In this document: positions 17,573-26,419 of the stretch, one piece after another
Position numbering within the stretch: position 1 is the stretch's first letter
How the letters are laid out: each line of letters begins with the position of its first letter
DNA from: JBCCFW01 sp039029535
GTDB taxonomy: Bacteria; Acidobacteriota; JBCCFW01
Assembly: GCA_039029535.1 (NCBI GenBank)
Contig: JBCCFW010000051.1
Span: 1 to 40,241 of the forward strand
Direction: 5' to 3'
DNA: 40,241 nt
The notes under the pieces: model-generated
Seen by the model: the letters and a program-made list of their open reading frames with translations, nothing else
What the model was told of the DNA's origin: nothing
Database searches by the model: none
Position numbers and translations under genes: made by a program

Positions 17573-18193
17573 TCACTCGGGCAAGCCGAAGGGCGCGCTG
17601 TCGTGCAGCTCGGGCGCGACCCTCAGGTTCGTCTCCACCTTCGCGAGATGGCGCCGAGCTCGGGACAGGGGATGGTCCGGGAACTCCACGTCATGCATGG
17701 GGTCATGGGGGTCGAAGGGCGCCGCCTCCCCCGTCTCCTCGTCGGCCTGAGCGAGCGACCGGTCGTAGAGGATGGCCTCGCGCATCCCCGTCATGCCGTG
17801 CTCCGCGCACTGGACCTTCACCACGAAGCTGAAGTCCCGGAAGGGAAGGGTGAGCGCCCCCAGGAAGCTGCGGCCGCTGGGTTCTTGCGGGATGCTCACC
17901 ACGGTCCTCAGCATCGGGAGCTCGTGCCGGCGCAAGAGGTCCGACTCCAGCAACGTGGCACCCGACGACGCGATGCCCTCTCGGTGAGCGCCGAGGAAGC
18001 CAGCAACGTCGGAGTGACCACGAGGCAGGTCCGGCTCGATGTCGAAGAGGTAGATGCCGACGGCATCTCCGTCCTCGAAGCGCCAGACACCCACGCCTCC
18101 CCGCTCGCCCTCGAAGACGAGCTCGTCAGCCTCCAGGCTGAGCCACTCGGGCCTCGGGCGATCACCACCGAAGAGCTTCTTGAAGAAGGACAT
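17573..18193 (-). CDS. Conserved-looking hypothetical protein, last gene of SUKH cluster
   Basis: A 206-residue soluble acidic protein beginning MSFFKKLFGGDRP. It has no signal peptide or membrane helix. The middle alternates beta strands (GGVGVWRFEDGDAVGIYLFDI, FSFVVKVQCAEHG) and the end is Asp/Pro-rich (DPHDPMHDVEFPDHPL) then helical. The layout suggests a DcrB/DUF1795-like alpha-beta fold, but I cannot identify a family. A GGAGA site precedes ATG 18193. It follows the 126-residue gene by 21 bases and is convergent with the M1 peptidase. By position it is the fourth gene of a cluster led by a SUKH protein. Confidence 0.72.
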   Translation of the reverse strand: MSFFKKLFGGDRPRPEWLSLEADELVFEGERGGVGVWRFEDGDAVGIYLFDIEPDLPRGHSDVAGFLGAHREGIASSGATLLESDLLRRHELPMLRTVVSIPQEPSGRSFLGALTLPFRDFSFVVKVQCAEHGMTGMREAILYDRSLAQADEETGEAAPFDPHDPMHDVEFPDHPLSRARRHLAKVETNLRVAPELHDSAPFGLPE

Positions 18194-18214
18194 CGCGTCT
18201 CCGTCTCGCCGAGC

Positions 18215-18595
18215 TCAGCTCGGCTGCTCGCTGGCCAGCACTTCGGCGGCGAGCTCTTCAAGGCGCTCGTAGCCTCGGGCGTACACGTACAGCTCGAAGC
18301 CGATCACCTCACCATGACGCAGCCAGAAGATTTCACCACCCCCAGTTCCCATGGACTTCAGCCCCGGGCGAGAGTTCGCCGTTCGCCCGAACCAGTCGCT
18401 GAAGCCAGGAATCTCGGTGCCCCCATCGCTTCGAACCAGGAAGAAGTCGATCGGTGTCGTTGTCGTGATCGACGCCTCGAGCCGTTCGAAGAGCGGGATG
18501 CAGTGGAGCGCGGGGCGGCTCCAGCGGGGGGTGAAGCAGAGGACGCAGAGCGGGCTCGACTCCACGGCGTCCATCCCGTCCACGAGCTCAATCAT
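18215..18595 (-). CDS. Small hypothetical protein, possibly thioredoxin-like fold
   Basis: A 126-residue soluble protein. The pattern CVLCFTPRWSRPALHCIPLFERLE followed by PIDFFLVRSDGGTEIPGFSDWF and GEIFWLRHGEVIGFE is reminiscent of a thioredoxin-like fold, but the usual CxxC is absent (PRWSRPAL sits where it would be), so no redox role is claimed. ATG 18595 overlaps the end of the upstream gene by 8 bases (start and stop share ATGATTGA), which implies translational coupling. The open frame extends upstream to 18682 inside the preceding gene, but the overlapped start is the likelier one. Confidence 0.65.
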   Translation of the reverse strand: MIELVDGMDAVESSPLCVLCFTPRWSRPALHCIPLFERLEASITTTTPIDFFLVRSDGGTEIPGFSDWFGRTANSRPGLKSMGTGGGEIFWLRHGEVIGFELYVYARGYERLEELAAEVLASEQPS

Positions 18596-19463
18596 CGGGC
18601 AACGTCCAACCCAAGCCTGCGCAGCCGGGGCAGGTACCCGCACTGCCATCACTTCGCTTTCCCCACTCACCGCTGCCGCCACAGTGACGATACTCCACCG
18701 CCTCCGCGTTCCGTTCGGGAAGAAACCACCTGAGCGACGGGTAGCGCTCGGCGGCGAGGACCAGCGTCCGGAGCACGTCGGCTGACGACCGCGAGCCCGT
18801 GACGTTGCCGTCGTCGTCCACGATCAGCTTCTCGCCGTCGGGTCGCAGCATGACGAACGAGAACAGGTCCCAGCAAACGGGCAAGGCGCCGTGGCGCTGC
18901 ACCATCTCGCGCTCCTCGGCGTCACGACAGGGATCGCCAGCGAGCAGCTCCTCGATCGCAGCCCTCAATGCATCGCTCGCCAAGCTCAGCGACGGCCTCG
19001 ATTCACCCACGTCTCGAAACAGCATCGACCGCGTTGAACGTCGGTCGCGGCGAGGGTCACGTGGACTGACGTAGTCCAGGGTCACGTGTCGCTCGAAGCA
19101 ACGTCCTCCCACCATGGTCGCTCGGACACGCAAGCGAACCCGGTATCCGATGACTCGAGGGTTCTTCTTCGAGAGGCTCATGACACCGTCCCCCCGACAC
19201 CACTCGAGGGTCGCCGCATCGACATCTTCCAGCCCGAGCCCCGTCGCAAGCACCTGTTCCTGAAACAAGCGCAGGGCGAGATCGCGAGCGAAGCCCCACG
19301 CGCCGCCCCCGCCGGTGGGCCTGCCGATGAGGTCGAGCTCACGTTGCTCCGGCTCAGGAAGCAACTGCCCCAGCAACCAGTAGCCCCGGTAGTCGGAGTT
19401 TCGACTCGTGAAGGAGCCGAGGAAGTCGTGCAGGACTCCCTTGATGGCCCGCCGAGTCGTCAC
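18588..19463 (-). CDS. Hypothetical protein with C-terminal DnaJ-like zinc-knuckle
   Basis: A 291-residue soluble protein from a GTG at 19463 that overlaps the upstream SUKH stop by four bases (GTGA), so the two are coupled. The first 200 residues are a mixed alpha-beta domain I do not recognise (LHDFLGSFTSRNSDYRGYWL near the start). The last 35 residues carry CGGSGEWGK, then 7 residues, then CPGCAGLGW, resembling one half of a DnaJ-type CxxCxGxG zinc-binding cluster. The middle PVCWDLFSFVMLRPDGE segment looks like a beta-rich core. Function unknown; a partner or effector role to the SUKH protein is inference from coupling. Confidence 0.68.
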   Translation of the reverse strand: MTTRRAIKGVLHDFLGSFTSRNSDYRGYWLLGQLLPEPEQRELDLIGRPTGGGGAWGFARDLALRLFQEQVLATGLGLEDVDAATLEWCRGDGVMSLSKKNPRVIGYRVRLRVRATMVGGRCFERHVTLDYVSPRDPRRDRRSTRSMLFRDVGESRPSLSLASDALRAAIEELLAGDPCRDAEEREMVQRHGALPVCWDLFSFVMLRPDGEKLIVDDDGNVTGSRSSADVLRTLVLAAERYPSLRWFLPERNAEAVEYRHCGGSGEWGKRSDGSAGTCPGCAGLGWTLPDD

Positions 19464-20119
19464 GCGGACGGCATGTCGAGCCCGAGCTCCCGAAACGCAT
19501 CCTCGAGCCATCCGAAGTACCAGGACGAGAAGGAGCGCGGAGTCCCATCTCGATTCAGCTCCGGCACCAGCCCTCCGTCACTCGCGCGGCCATCCACCCA
19601 CACCTGACCTCTCGAGGCCCCCGTGACGATGAGAAAGTTCCGATAGGCACAACCCTGATGACAGATCGGAAAGGAGCCGGCCACGAGCTCGGGAGCCCAG
19701 TACTCCGCATCGAATCGCTCGTGCCACGCATCTTCCTCATCGACCGACGAGAACGTCTCCGAGGGCACGAAGGACTCGTCTGGCAGGTTCCACGCAGTCG
19801 AGTGCGGGAACGGATGACGGAGAACACCCGCGTGCCCATCGCCCTCTTTCCAGGGCTCGAGCCCACGACCCGCACCATCGAAGAGTCCGAGCGGAAAGAG
19901 ACCGTAGTAAGGACCCGCTCCGCCATTTCCACAGTGGAGCAGGAAGCTGCGGTAGTCCTCGGGCAGCGGAACGCCGTGACGCTCCTCGAAGCCGACGAGC
20001 TCTGCCTCACTCAGCGGTGAATCGAGCCGATACTCGTGTGCCCCGGCACCGAACACGGCACGACGTTCATCGGCTTCCCGAAGCATGGCGAGGAGCCTCA
20101 CGACGCGTTCAGGGTCCAT
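19460..20119 (-). CDS. SMI1/KNR4 (SUKH-1) family protein
   Basis: A 219-residue cytoplasmic protein. The SUKH core covers about residues 30-190: LSEAELVGFEERHGVPLPEDY with RSFLLHCGNGGAGPYYGLFPL is the standard family start, and the later FPICHQGCAYRNFLIV and GQVWVDGRASDGG match the conserved C-terminal strands. SUKH proteins are widespread immunity proteins for polymorphic toxins, and some have other binding roles. No toxin gene is visible here. ATG 20119 has GAGGG at good spacing; a GTG at 20131 would add four residues. It heads a four-gene cluster with overlapping starts and stops. Confidence 0.85.
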   Translation of the reverse strand: MDPERVVRLLAMLREADERRAVFGAGAHEYRLDSPLSEAELVGFEERHGVPLPEDYRSFLLHCGNGGAGPYYGLFPLGLFDGAGRGLEPWKEGDGHAGVLRHPFPHSTAWNLPDESFVPSETFSSVDEEDAWHERFDAEYWAPELVAGSFPICHQGCAYRNFLIVTGASRGQVWVDGRASDGGLVPELNRDGTPRSFSSWYFGWLEDAFRELGLDMPSA

Positions 20120-20449
20120 CGCGACCCTCACCGCTCAGGCCCCCGCGATCCACGTCCGACGACGTGTTCGTGATGCAAGCACGCATGACTCCCCCCGACG
20201 GCTCGAGCGTGCTGGCAAGCGCCAACGACGAAGCTCGACCTTGAAAGCTAGCACGCGCCGATCGAGGGAGAGGCAGAGCGCCAGTCGACTCACGGAGAGA
20301 GCCACGCGAGTCCTCCCACCTTCGCCCAAAGCCGGGGCCTTTCGACACGCACGGATTCTCCTCTGAACAGGACCGAGCCTGCGTTAGAGCCTCCGAGCGG
20401 ATCAGGGCGTTACTCTCGGGAGAAGCGAGCCGCGCGCTCCCAGGGACCC
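20120..20449. other. Divergent intergenic region, no gene seen
   Basis: This gap separates the minus-strand SUKH cluster from the plus-strand STAND regulator and must carry both promoters. Open frames here are arginine/serine-rich and unconvincing. I found no clear repeat or operator. Confidence 0.4.
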
Positions 20450-23149
20450 TTGACCAAGCAAGTTCTCAACAGCGAGCTCCTCCGAAGTGCGCGCGAAGAG
20501 CTCGGTCTCACGCAGGCCGAGGCCGCCGCGCTCCTGAAGACCAGCGAGCGCAACTATCGGCGCTGGGAGGCTGGTGCCGTCAACGGGCCGGAGGGCTTCC
20601 GGCTCCGGACGGCCGCCCAGCGGAACCTCGTGCACCTGATCTGCGCGGAGCTGGGGATCGCCGAGAGTGAGCTCCTGATCGAGGTCGAGTCGACCGAGCC
20701 GACTCAGCAGTCGAGCCCGCTTCACCGCGTGCCACTGCCCTCGCGCAGTTTCGTCGGCCGGACGTCCGAGCTGGCTCGACTGTGCTCCGAACTGACCGCG
20801 CCACGGGCCTGTGCCTGCGTCGAGGGCCTTCCCGGGATGGGCAAGACGGAGCTCGCGCTTCAGGTCGCTCACGCGCTGGCAGCGCAGGGCGCCTTCCCCG
20901 GCGGCGTGTTCTGGTTCTCGGCGAGAGACGGCGACCTGACGGGGCAGTGGGCAAGTGACTCCGTCGCCGGACGGCTCGGCCTGCAGCGCAGCACCATGGC
21001 GGAGAGCGCCACGGCGGTCGTCACCAAGTTGAGCCAGGCCGGCTCTCCCCTGCTCCTCATTCTCGACGACGTGACGAGCTGGTCGCGAGAGGAAGCACCC
21101 GGACCGCTGCCTGAGGGGACGCACGTCGCGACGCTCGTGACCACGCGAAAGCGACGTCTCGGCGGATCGCGCTTCCTCCATCTCGAGCTCGAGTCGCTCG
21201 AGCGCGAGGAAGCTCAGGCGCTGCTGGTGGAGCTCAGCGGACAGCACGACGATCGGCTGGACGACCTGCTCGACCACCTGGGTGGCTACGCGCTCGCCGT
21301 CGAGATCGCCGGTGTCTTCCTCCGCGAGCACCCCAGCGCCGACCGGGCAGCCTTGCAGGAAAGCCTGGCGGTTCGCGAAGAGAAGACGAGCGCGGCTCGA
21401 GAGACAAGCTACGAGGCGAGCCTGGGCGACGCCTTCGCCGCACTCTGGGCCACGGTGGATCCTTCGACGCGCGAGGCGTGGGTTCGCGCCGCCAGCTTCG
21501 AGAGCGAGCCGTTCAGCGACGCGCTCGCGGACTCCTGCCGGCTGGACGCGGACGCACGGCGGCGGTTGCAGGAGCATCACTTGCTGTCTCGCCGCGCCGA
21601 CTCGGCCAACGCCATGCATCAGCTCACGCGAGACTTCGCGTACGAGCGGGCGGACGAGGACGAGCGTGCTCGGGCCGAGCGTGACTTCGTGGACGGGTGT
21701 TCCAAGCTGCTTCAGGGAAGGGACTATCTCGGCAACACGCAGTCCTACGCCCTCGACGCGACGCATCATGACGCGGCCTGGCAGCGTGCGGCTGCCTCCG
21801 GCCTGACGGCGAGCGAGCAAGCCGTCCTCACCTGCTCCATCGGTTACGCCCTCGAAGCCACCGGTGAGCTCCGCTTGGCACGCACCAGGTACGAGGAGGC
21901 CATCGAGCTCAGCCTCCGGGACGAACCGAACGAGCTCGAGACCGACGAGTCGGGAGAGGTCAAGACCGCCGCCGGATATCGGAACCACCTGGCCCGCACC
22001 TGTCGACGGCTCGGTGACCACGAGACGGCCATCCAGCAGCTCGAGCTGGCCCTCGAGGAGGGCCTCGCCAGGCATGGCGACGACCACGTGACCACCGCCA
22101 TGGCTCGCGCGAACCTCGGCCTCGTCCTCTGGGAGCGCAGTGACTACGAGCGAGCCAGGTCCTTGATGGAGTCGGCGGCCGAGGTCTATCGGAATGAAGA
22201 AGGACCTGACGAAGCGCGGGTCGTGGCGAATCTCGCATTGGTCGTTTACGAGCTCGGTGACCTCGCACGGGCAGGCCAGCTCGCCCGCCAGGTGATCGAG
22301 TCGGCTGCCGACTCGGAGGACGTGGGCGTCACCGAGCTCGCGATCAGGAGGGCGAACTACGCCCTGGTGCTCCGCGCGCAGGGAGATCTCGCGGGAGCTC
22401 GTGATCAGCACGAGCAGGCACTGGCGGCTCTCATCGACGACCTGGGCGAAGACCACGTGCAGCTCTCGCTGGTCAAGACGAGCTTGGCCGTCGTGCTCCT
22501 CGACCTGGGCGAGCTCGATCGCGCCCGGCAATTGCTCAACGAGGCTCTCTCATCCGACCTGGAGGTCTTCGGGGCCGACCACGTCAACGTGGCGCGAGAC
22601 CGGGGGAACTTGGCCATGGTCCTCGCCGAGCTCGGAGAACGCGACGAAGCACGCCGCATGCTCGAGCAGGTGCTCGCCTCCGTCACGCGCCAGTTCGGCG
22701 AGGCGAGCCAGAAAGTGGCCAGGTGGCAAGTGGTCCTGGCCGAGGTGCTCGCCTCGACCGGCCAGCTCGACGCGGCGGAAGAGCTCGCCCGACGAGCGCT
22801 CGCCACGGATCGGGACCTGTTCGCGGACACCCATCGACATGTCTGTCGTGATCTCGCGTTGCTGAGCCACGTACTCGGTCGGAAGGGTGAGCTCGAAGAG
22901 GCTCTCGAACACGTCAATCGGGTACTGGACGGCATGCGAGCCGCCCCCGTCGAGCATCCCCAGGTCGCCGAGGCACTCGCCCAGCGCGCCTGGCTTCGAT
23001 CGACGAGCGGCCGTGGCGATGCCGAGCAGGATGCGGTCAGGGCACTCGAGGCCGTCTCCTCGCTGCCCACCGCTTCTCCGATCCGGCGCCGCGTGGAGTC
23101 CCGCACGACCTTCGTCCTGCGAGCGAAACGGCGGCCGGGCTCGGCCTGA
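20450..23149 (+). CDS. HTH-NB-ARC-TPR STAND regulator
   Basis: An 899-residue cytoplasmic signal-transduction ATPase. Residues about 8-55 are an XRE-type helix-turn-helix (LGLTQAEAAALLKTSERNYRRWE). FVGR at 101-104 opens the NB-ARC/STAND module; the P-loop is GLPGMGKT (126-133) and Walker B is LLLILDD (about 201-207). Residues about 450-880 are tetratricopeptide repeats of the kinesin-light-chain type, with recurrent NLGLVLWE, YEEA and LGDHETA motifs. Such proteins switch on ligand or partner binding and act as transcription regulators or as defence-type sensors. The start is TTG at 20450, preceded by AGGGA; no in-frame ATG precedes the HTH. It is divergent from the SUKH cluster, which it might regulate (inference). 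Confidence 0.88.
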   Translation: MTKQVLNSELLRSAREELGLTQAEAAALLKTSERNYRRWEAGAVNGPEGFRLRTAAQRNLVHLICAELGIAESELLIEVESTEPTQQSSPLHRVPLPSRSFVGRTSELARLCSELTAPRACACVEGLPGMGKTELALQVAHALAAQGAFPGGVFWFSARDGDLTGQWASDSVAGRLGLQRSTMAESATAVVTKLSQAGSPLLLILDDVTSWSREEAPGPLPEGTHVATLVTTRKRRLGGSRFLHLELESLEREEAQALLVELSGQHDDRLDDLLDHLGGYALAVEIAGVFLREHPSADRAALQESLAVREEKTSAARETSYEASLGDAFAALWATVDPSTREAWVRAASFESEPFSDALADSCRLDADARRRLQEHHLLSRRADSANAMHQLTRDFAYERADEDERARAERDFVDGCSKLLQGRDYLGNTQSYALDATHHDAAWQRAAASGLTASEQAVLTCSIGYALEATGELRLARTRYEEAIELSLRDEPNELETDESGEVKTAAGYRNHLARTCRRLGDHETAIQQLELALEEGLARHGDDHVTTAMARANLGLVLWERSDYERARSLMESAAEVYRNEEGPDEARVVANLALVVYELGDLARAGQLARQVIESAADSEDVGVTELAIRRANYALVLRAQGDLAGARDQHEQALAALIDDLGEDHVQLSLVKTSLAVVLLDLGELDRARQLLNEALSSDLEVFGADHVNVARDRGNLAMVLAELGERDEARRMLEQVLASVTRQFGEASQKVARWQVVLAEVLASTGQLDAAEELARRALATDRDLFADTHRHVCRDLALLSHVLGRKGELEEALEHVNRVLDGMRAAPVEHPQVAEALAQRAWLRSTSGRGDAEQDAVRALEAVSSLPTASPIRRRVESRTTFVLRAKRRPGSA

Positions 23150-23352
23150 GCGTCAACTTCGGGACCAGAGCAGCCATGAGCATGGTCGACGGCCGAGTCT
23201 CTCGCTGCTCAGCTCCTCGTGGCGACCTTCGCCGACGACTTCACGCGTGCCGCCGATGGTCTCGGGCGTCGCGACGGACATCGGCTGACGCCCTCGAGAC
23301 ACCGCCGACGGCGCCTTGGCATGATGGCGCCTTCACCACAGCGAGACTCCCC

Positions 23353-25401
23353 GTGAAGCTCATCGGTCCCGTCGCCCTGCTCCTCGTCACCTCCGCGGCC
23401 GTCGCGCAACCGGACGCCGAGGCGCCCACCGACAACATCGGGCACCGTCGTCACTTCCACCGTCACGGCAACCCGCACCCGACGGTGAAGTCCCCTCACC
23501 GATTCCTCACGAACCGCCGCGCGGCGGAGCTCGAGCTTCCGGCGCCGAGTGAGGCGTTCACCTTCGCGGTCTTCGGTGATCGCACCGGCGGACCGGACAC
23601 GGGCGTCTCGGTGCTCGCCGACGCCGTGCGCGACGTCAACCTCTTCGAACCCGATCTCGTCATGACCGTCGGCGACCTCGTCGATGGCTACAACCAGACC
23701 CCGGAGTACCTGGAGGAAGTCGCCGAGTACAAGGGCATCATGGATCAGCTCTTGATGCCCTGGTTCCCGGTCGCCGGCAACCACGACGTGTACTGGCGTG
23801 GGCCCGACAAGCCGCCCGGCGAGCACGAGGCGAGCTACGAGATGCACTTCGGTCCGCTCTGGTACGCCTTCGAGCACGAGCGCTGCTGGTTCGTCGTGCT
23901 CTACACCGACGAGGGTGACCCGGAGACCGGCGAGAGGACCTTCGGCAAGCCCTCGGCACAGAAGATGAGCCCCGAGCAGTTCGAGTGGCTTCGTCAGACC
24001 CTGCGTCGCACGCGAGGCGCCGACCACGTCTTCGTGTTCGTCCACCACCCCCGCTGGCTCGGCGGTGGCTACGGCGACGACTGGAACCGCGTGCACGAGC
24101 TCCTGGTCGAGGCGGGCAACGTGAGCATGGTCTTTGCCGGCCACATCCACCGGATGCGCTACGACGGCCCACGCGACGGCATCGAGTACGTCACCCTCGC
24201 CACCGTCGGCGGCAGTCAGTCGGAGCTCGTGCCCGACGCGGGTTGGCTCCATCACTACGTCATGGTCACGGTGCGCCCGGGGCAGGTCGCCCTGGCGTCC
24301 GTGCCGGTCGGTGAGGTCATGGACGTTCGCGACATCACCGGTGAGCTCGGCGACGAGGCCCTCGCGGTCACCCGCTCCAGCGTGGTCACCGAGAGCCAGC
24401 TCCGGCTCGCTCGCAACGGCTCCACCTCAGGTCGAGTGAACGCCACGCTCATCAACCCCACGACCCGACCGCTCGCCGTCACCGTCCTGCCCGACAGCGA
24501 CGACAGCCGCTGGCGCCATGCACCGGATCACCTCCACGCCCGGCTCGAGCCGGGTGAAGAGCTCGTCGCCACCTTCGACGTGGAGCGACCGAGAAGCTCC
24601 CTGGATGACTCCATGCGTCCCCTCGAGCTGGTCGTCACCGCCGAGATGCTGACGGCCGGCTTCCGCTACCGGATCCCCGAGCGTCGCGTCGTCATCCCCC
24701 TCTCTCTCCCTCGCTTGCCACGCGAGCGTCGAGAGCAGGTCGCCGTCTTCGACGGCGAAGATGACGCCCTGCGCATCGCGAGCCGCGACGTCCGCCTCCC
24801 CGACGGACCGCTCACGGTCGAGTGCTGGTTCAACGCGGACTCGATCGAGGGCGTGGGGAGCCTCGTCGCCAAGACCGAGAGCTCCGGGTTCGGCCTCTTC
24901 CTCATGGACGGAACGCCCACCCTCTACCTCCACCTCGATGGATCGTACTCCGTCCTCCGCGCCGAAGAGCACCCCGTCGAGACCGGTCGGTGGCATCACC
25001 TGGCAGGCGTTTTCGACGGTGCCGAGCTCCGGCTCTACCTCGATGGACGACCCATCGCGGCGATGGAGGGCTCTGGCACGCGAACGACCAACGAGCTCCC
25101 CCTCTACGTCGGCGCCGAAGTCGACGCGGCCGGCGGACCGACGCTGTTCTTCGACGGCCGGATCGACGGTGCTCGACTCTCCAAGATCGCCCGTTACTCC
25201 GAAGCCTTCACACCGAGCTGGAAGATCCGCTCTGATGACGACACGGTGGTCCTGCTCGACATGCAGCGTCAGCTCGCGTCCTGGGTCGTCGGTGCCTCGG
25301 AGCACGCCGTCGACGCCATCCGTCTCGGTGACATGACGCTCGAGCCCTTGCCGGGCCCCGTGCCGACGATCCAGGCGACGGTCTCCGCCGACGGGGAGTG
25401 A
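23353..25401 (+). CDS. Exported metallophosphoesterase with C-terminal LamG domain
   Basis: A 682-residue protein with a clear signal peptide (KLIGPVALLLVTSAAVAQ). A His-rich stretch follows at 31-50. The calcineurin-like phosphoesterase domain covers about 70-340 with all dimetal motifs: FGDR (Asp76), GDLVD (107-111), GNHD (142-145), VFVHHPRW and AGHIHR. A beta linker follows, then a LamG/concanavalin domain at about 470-650 (LTVECWFNADS, GRWHHLAGVFDGAELRLYLDG, FDGRIDGARLSK). It likely hydrolyses phosphoesters outside the cytoplasm while bound to a glycan or surface. GTG 23353 is chosen because the signal peptide begins there; the frame opens upstream at 23176 with arginine-rich sequence. 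Its stop lies 7 bases before the next start, indicating an operon with the lipoprotein. Confidence 0.87.
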   Translation: MKLIGPVALLLVTSAAVAQPDAEAPTDNIGHRRHFHRHGNPHPTVKSPHRFLTNRRAAELELPAPSEAFTFAVFGDRTGGPDTGVSVLADAVRDVNLFEPDLVMTVGDLVDGYNQTPEYLEEVAEYKGIMDQLLMPWFPVAGNHDVYWRGPDKPPGEHEASYEMHFGPLWYAFEHERCWFVVLYTDEGDPETGERTFGKPSAQKMSPEQFEWLRQTLRRTRGADHVFVFVHHPRWLGGGYGDDWNRVHELLVEAGNVSMVFAGHIHRMRYDGPRDGIEYVTLATVGGSQSELVPDAGWLHHYVMVTVRPGQVALASVPVGEVMDVRDITGELGDEALAVTRSSVVTESQLRLARNGSTSGRVNATLINPTTRPLAVTVLPDSDDSRWRHAPDHLHARLEPGEELVATFDVERPRSSLDDSMRPLELVVTAEMLTAGFRYRIPERRVVIPLSLPRLPRERREQVAVFDGEDDALRIASRDVRLPDGPLTVECWFNADSIEGVGSLVAKTESSGFGLFLMDGTPTLYLHLDGSYSVLRAEEHPVETGRWHHLAGVFDGAELRLYLDGRPIAAMEGSGTRTTNELPLYVGAEVDAAGGPTLFFDGRIDGARLSKIARYSEAFTPSWKIRSDDDTVVLLDMQRQLASWVVGASEHAVDAIRLGDMTLEPLPGPVPTIQATVSADGE

Positions 25402-25408
25402 GGAGACC

Positions 25409-25876
25409 GTGCGTCACGCCCTCCTGCTGTCTTGCTTCGCCCTCATGGCGTGCAGCCTCGACTTCCTGGGCTCCGGCGAGGAAACGGCCACGACGACTCC
25501 CACCGCCGCGCAAGTCGCGTACTGCCGTTCCGTCATGTACATCCGGCCCGAGCTCGAGATCGAGCCGCTGGGCCATGCCCTCATGCCGGGGCTCGACGAC
25601 GTCATTCGCTTCAAGTTCCGGGCGAAGACGGACGACCCTTCTCTCCTCTTCGATCCCGGTCAGGTCGACGCGACGACGTTCGCTCCCGGGCTCGCGGGCG
25701 CGTCACTCGAGATCGGCTCGCCGCAGGCGTGGTGGGACGTGGCGTCGCAGCAGCTCACGGGAGCGCGGTTCACCGTCCCGCCTCCCGACTCGCCCGGGAC
25801 GCGCGGCCTCGCCATCGGCCATGTCGACAACGGCGACGGCACGCTGACGGTCTACGTGCTGTGGCACGAGACCTGA
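25409..25876 (+). CDS. Small lipoprotein, function unknown
   Basis: A 155-residue protein starting at GTG 25409 with AGGAGA directly upstream. The N-terminus HALLLSCFALMACS gives a lipobox at LMAC (Cys15), so it is probably an outer- or inner-membrane lipoprotein. The mature part has an Ala/Thr-rich linker and then a compact beta-type domain (VIRFKFRAKTDDPSLLFDP, GDGTLTVYVLWHE). No family is recognised. It is coupled to the metallophosphoesterase-LamG gene and probably acts with it at the envelope. Confidence 0.78.
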   Translation: MRHALLLSCFALMACSLDFLGSGEETATTTPTAAQVAYCRSVMYIRPELEIEPLGHALMPGLDDVIRFKFRAKTDDPSLLFDPGQVDATTFAPGLAGASLEIGSPQAWWDVASQQLTGARFTVPPPDSPGTRGLAIGHVDNGDGTLTVYVLWHET

Positions 25877-25886
25877 CCAGTGACTT

Positions 25887-26408
25887 CTAAGGGTCCCGAC
25901 TCGGAAACAGGCCCTGGTAGCAGATGGCGAGGGTCAGCGAGAGGGAGGGCTGCATGTTGTCGTGGGGCTCCGCTCGTCCGGACTCGGAGCCGCCGTGCTC
26001 GGGGACCATCTCCTCGCTGAGCGAGGTGTCGCCGGGCGGTGGTGCGTAGAACGGCACGCCGGAGCCGAGCAGGTGCTCCCGCGCTTCGCTCTCGTGAACC
26101 TCGTGCGCTTGATCGACGGGGAACTCGTGAGAGTGAGGTGGAAGCTCTCTCTCGGTCAGCGTCACGGTCTCCTGCCCACCGTAAGCACCGATGTAGTGCG
26201 ACGGATCCGCTCCCATCGGCACTCTTCCCCGGAGATCTGGCAGCGCGAAGGTCTGACGACCGTCACCACCGAAGGTGTTGCCCCCCAGGACCGCGAAGAG
26301 CGGGCTGTACTCGGTGATCTTCAGCTCGCGGCCGTCACAGGGCAAGAAGCCACGGGGAGCGAAGTCGCCCGCGAAGAGGATCAACTCACCGATCATGGGC
26401 TCGGACAT
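25887..26408 (-). CDS. Phage-tail-collar (MdpB-like) protein, third of three
   Basis: A 173-residue protein with the Collar domain (phage_Collar, PF07484-like) in residues 5-62: GELILFAGDFAPRG, LPCDGRELKI and FALPDLRGRVPMG. The middle has ETVTLTERELPPHSHEFPVD, and the end NMQPSLSLTLAICYQGLFPSRD is the standard family finish. Family members include microcystin-related protein MdpB and many 'tail fibre' annotated proteins of unknown role. It lacks a signal peptide. It follows the second collar gene by 11 bases and is convergent with the lipoprotein gene, with 10 bases between stops. Confidence 0.9.
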   Translation of the reverse strand: MSEPMIGELILFAGDFAPRGFLPCDGRELKITEYSPLFAVLGGNTFGGDGRQTFALPDLRGRVPMGADPSHYIGAYGGQETVTLTERELPPHSHEFPVDQAHEVHESEAREHLLGSGVPFYAPPPGDTSLSEEMVPEHGGSESGRAEPHDNMQPSLSLTLAICYQGLFPSRDP

Positions 26409-26419
26409 GGCGCGCCCTC

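Noticed and set aside
20402..22531. A 709-codon open frame on the minus strand
   Set aside because: It is antisense to the HTH-NB-ARC-TPR gene, whose motifs are clear. Long antisense frames arise readily in DNA with G/C-biased third positions.
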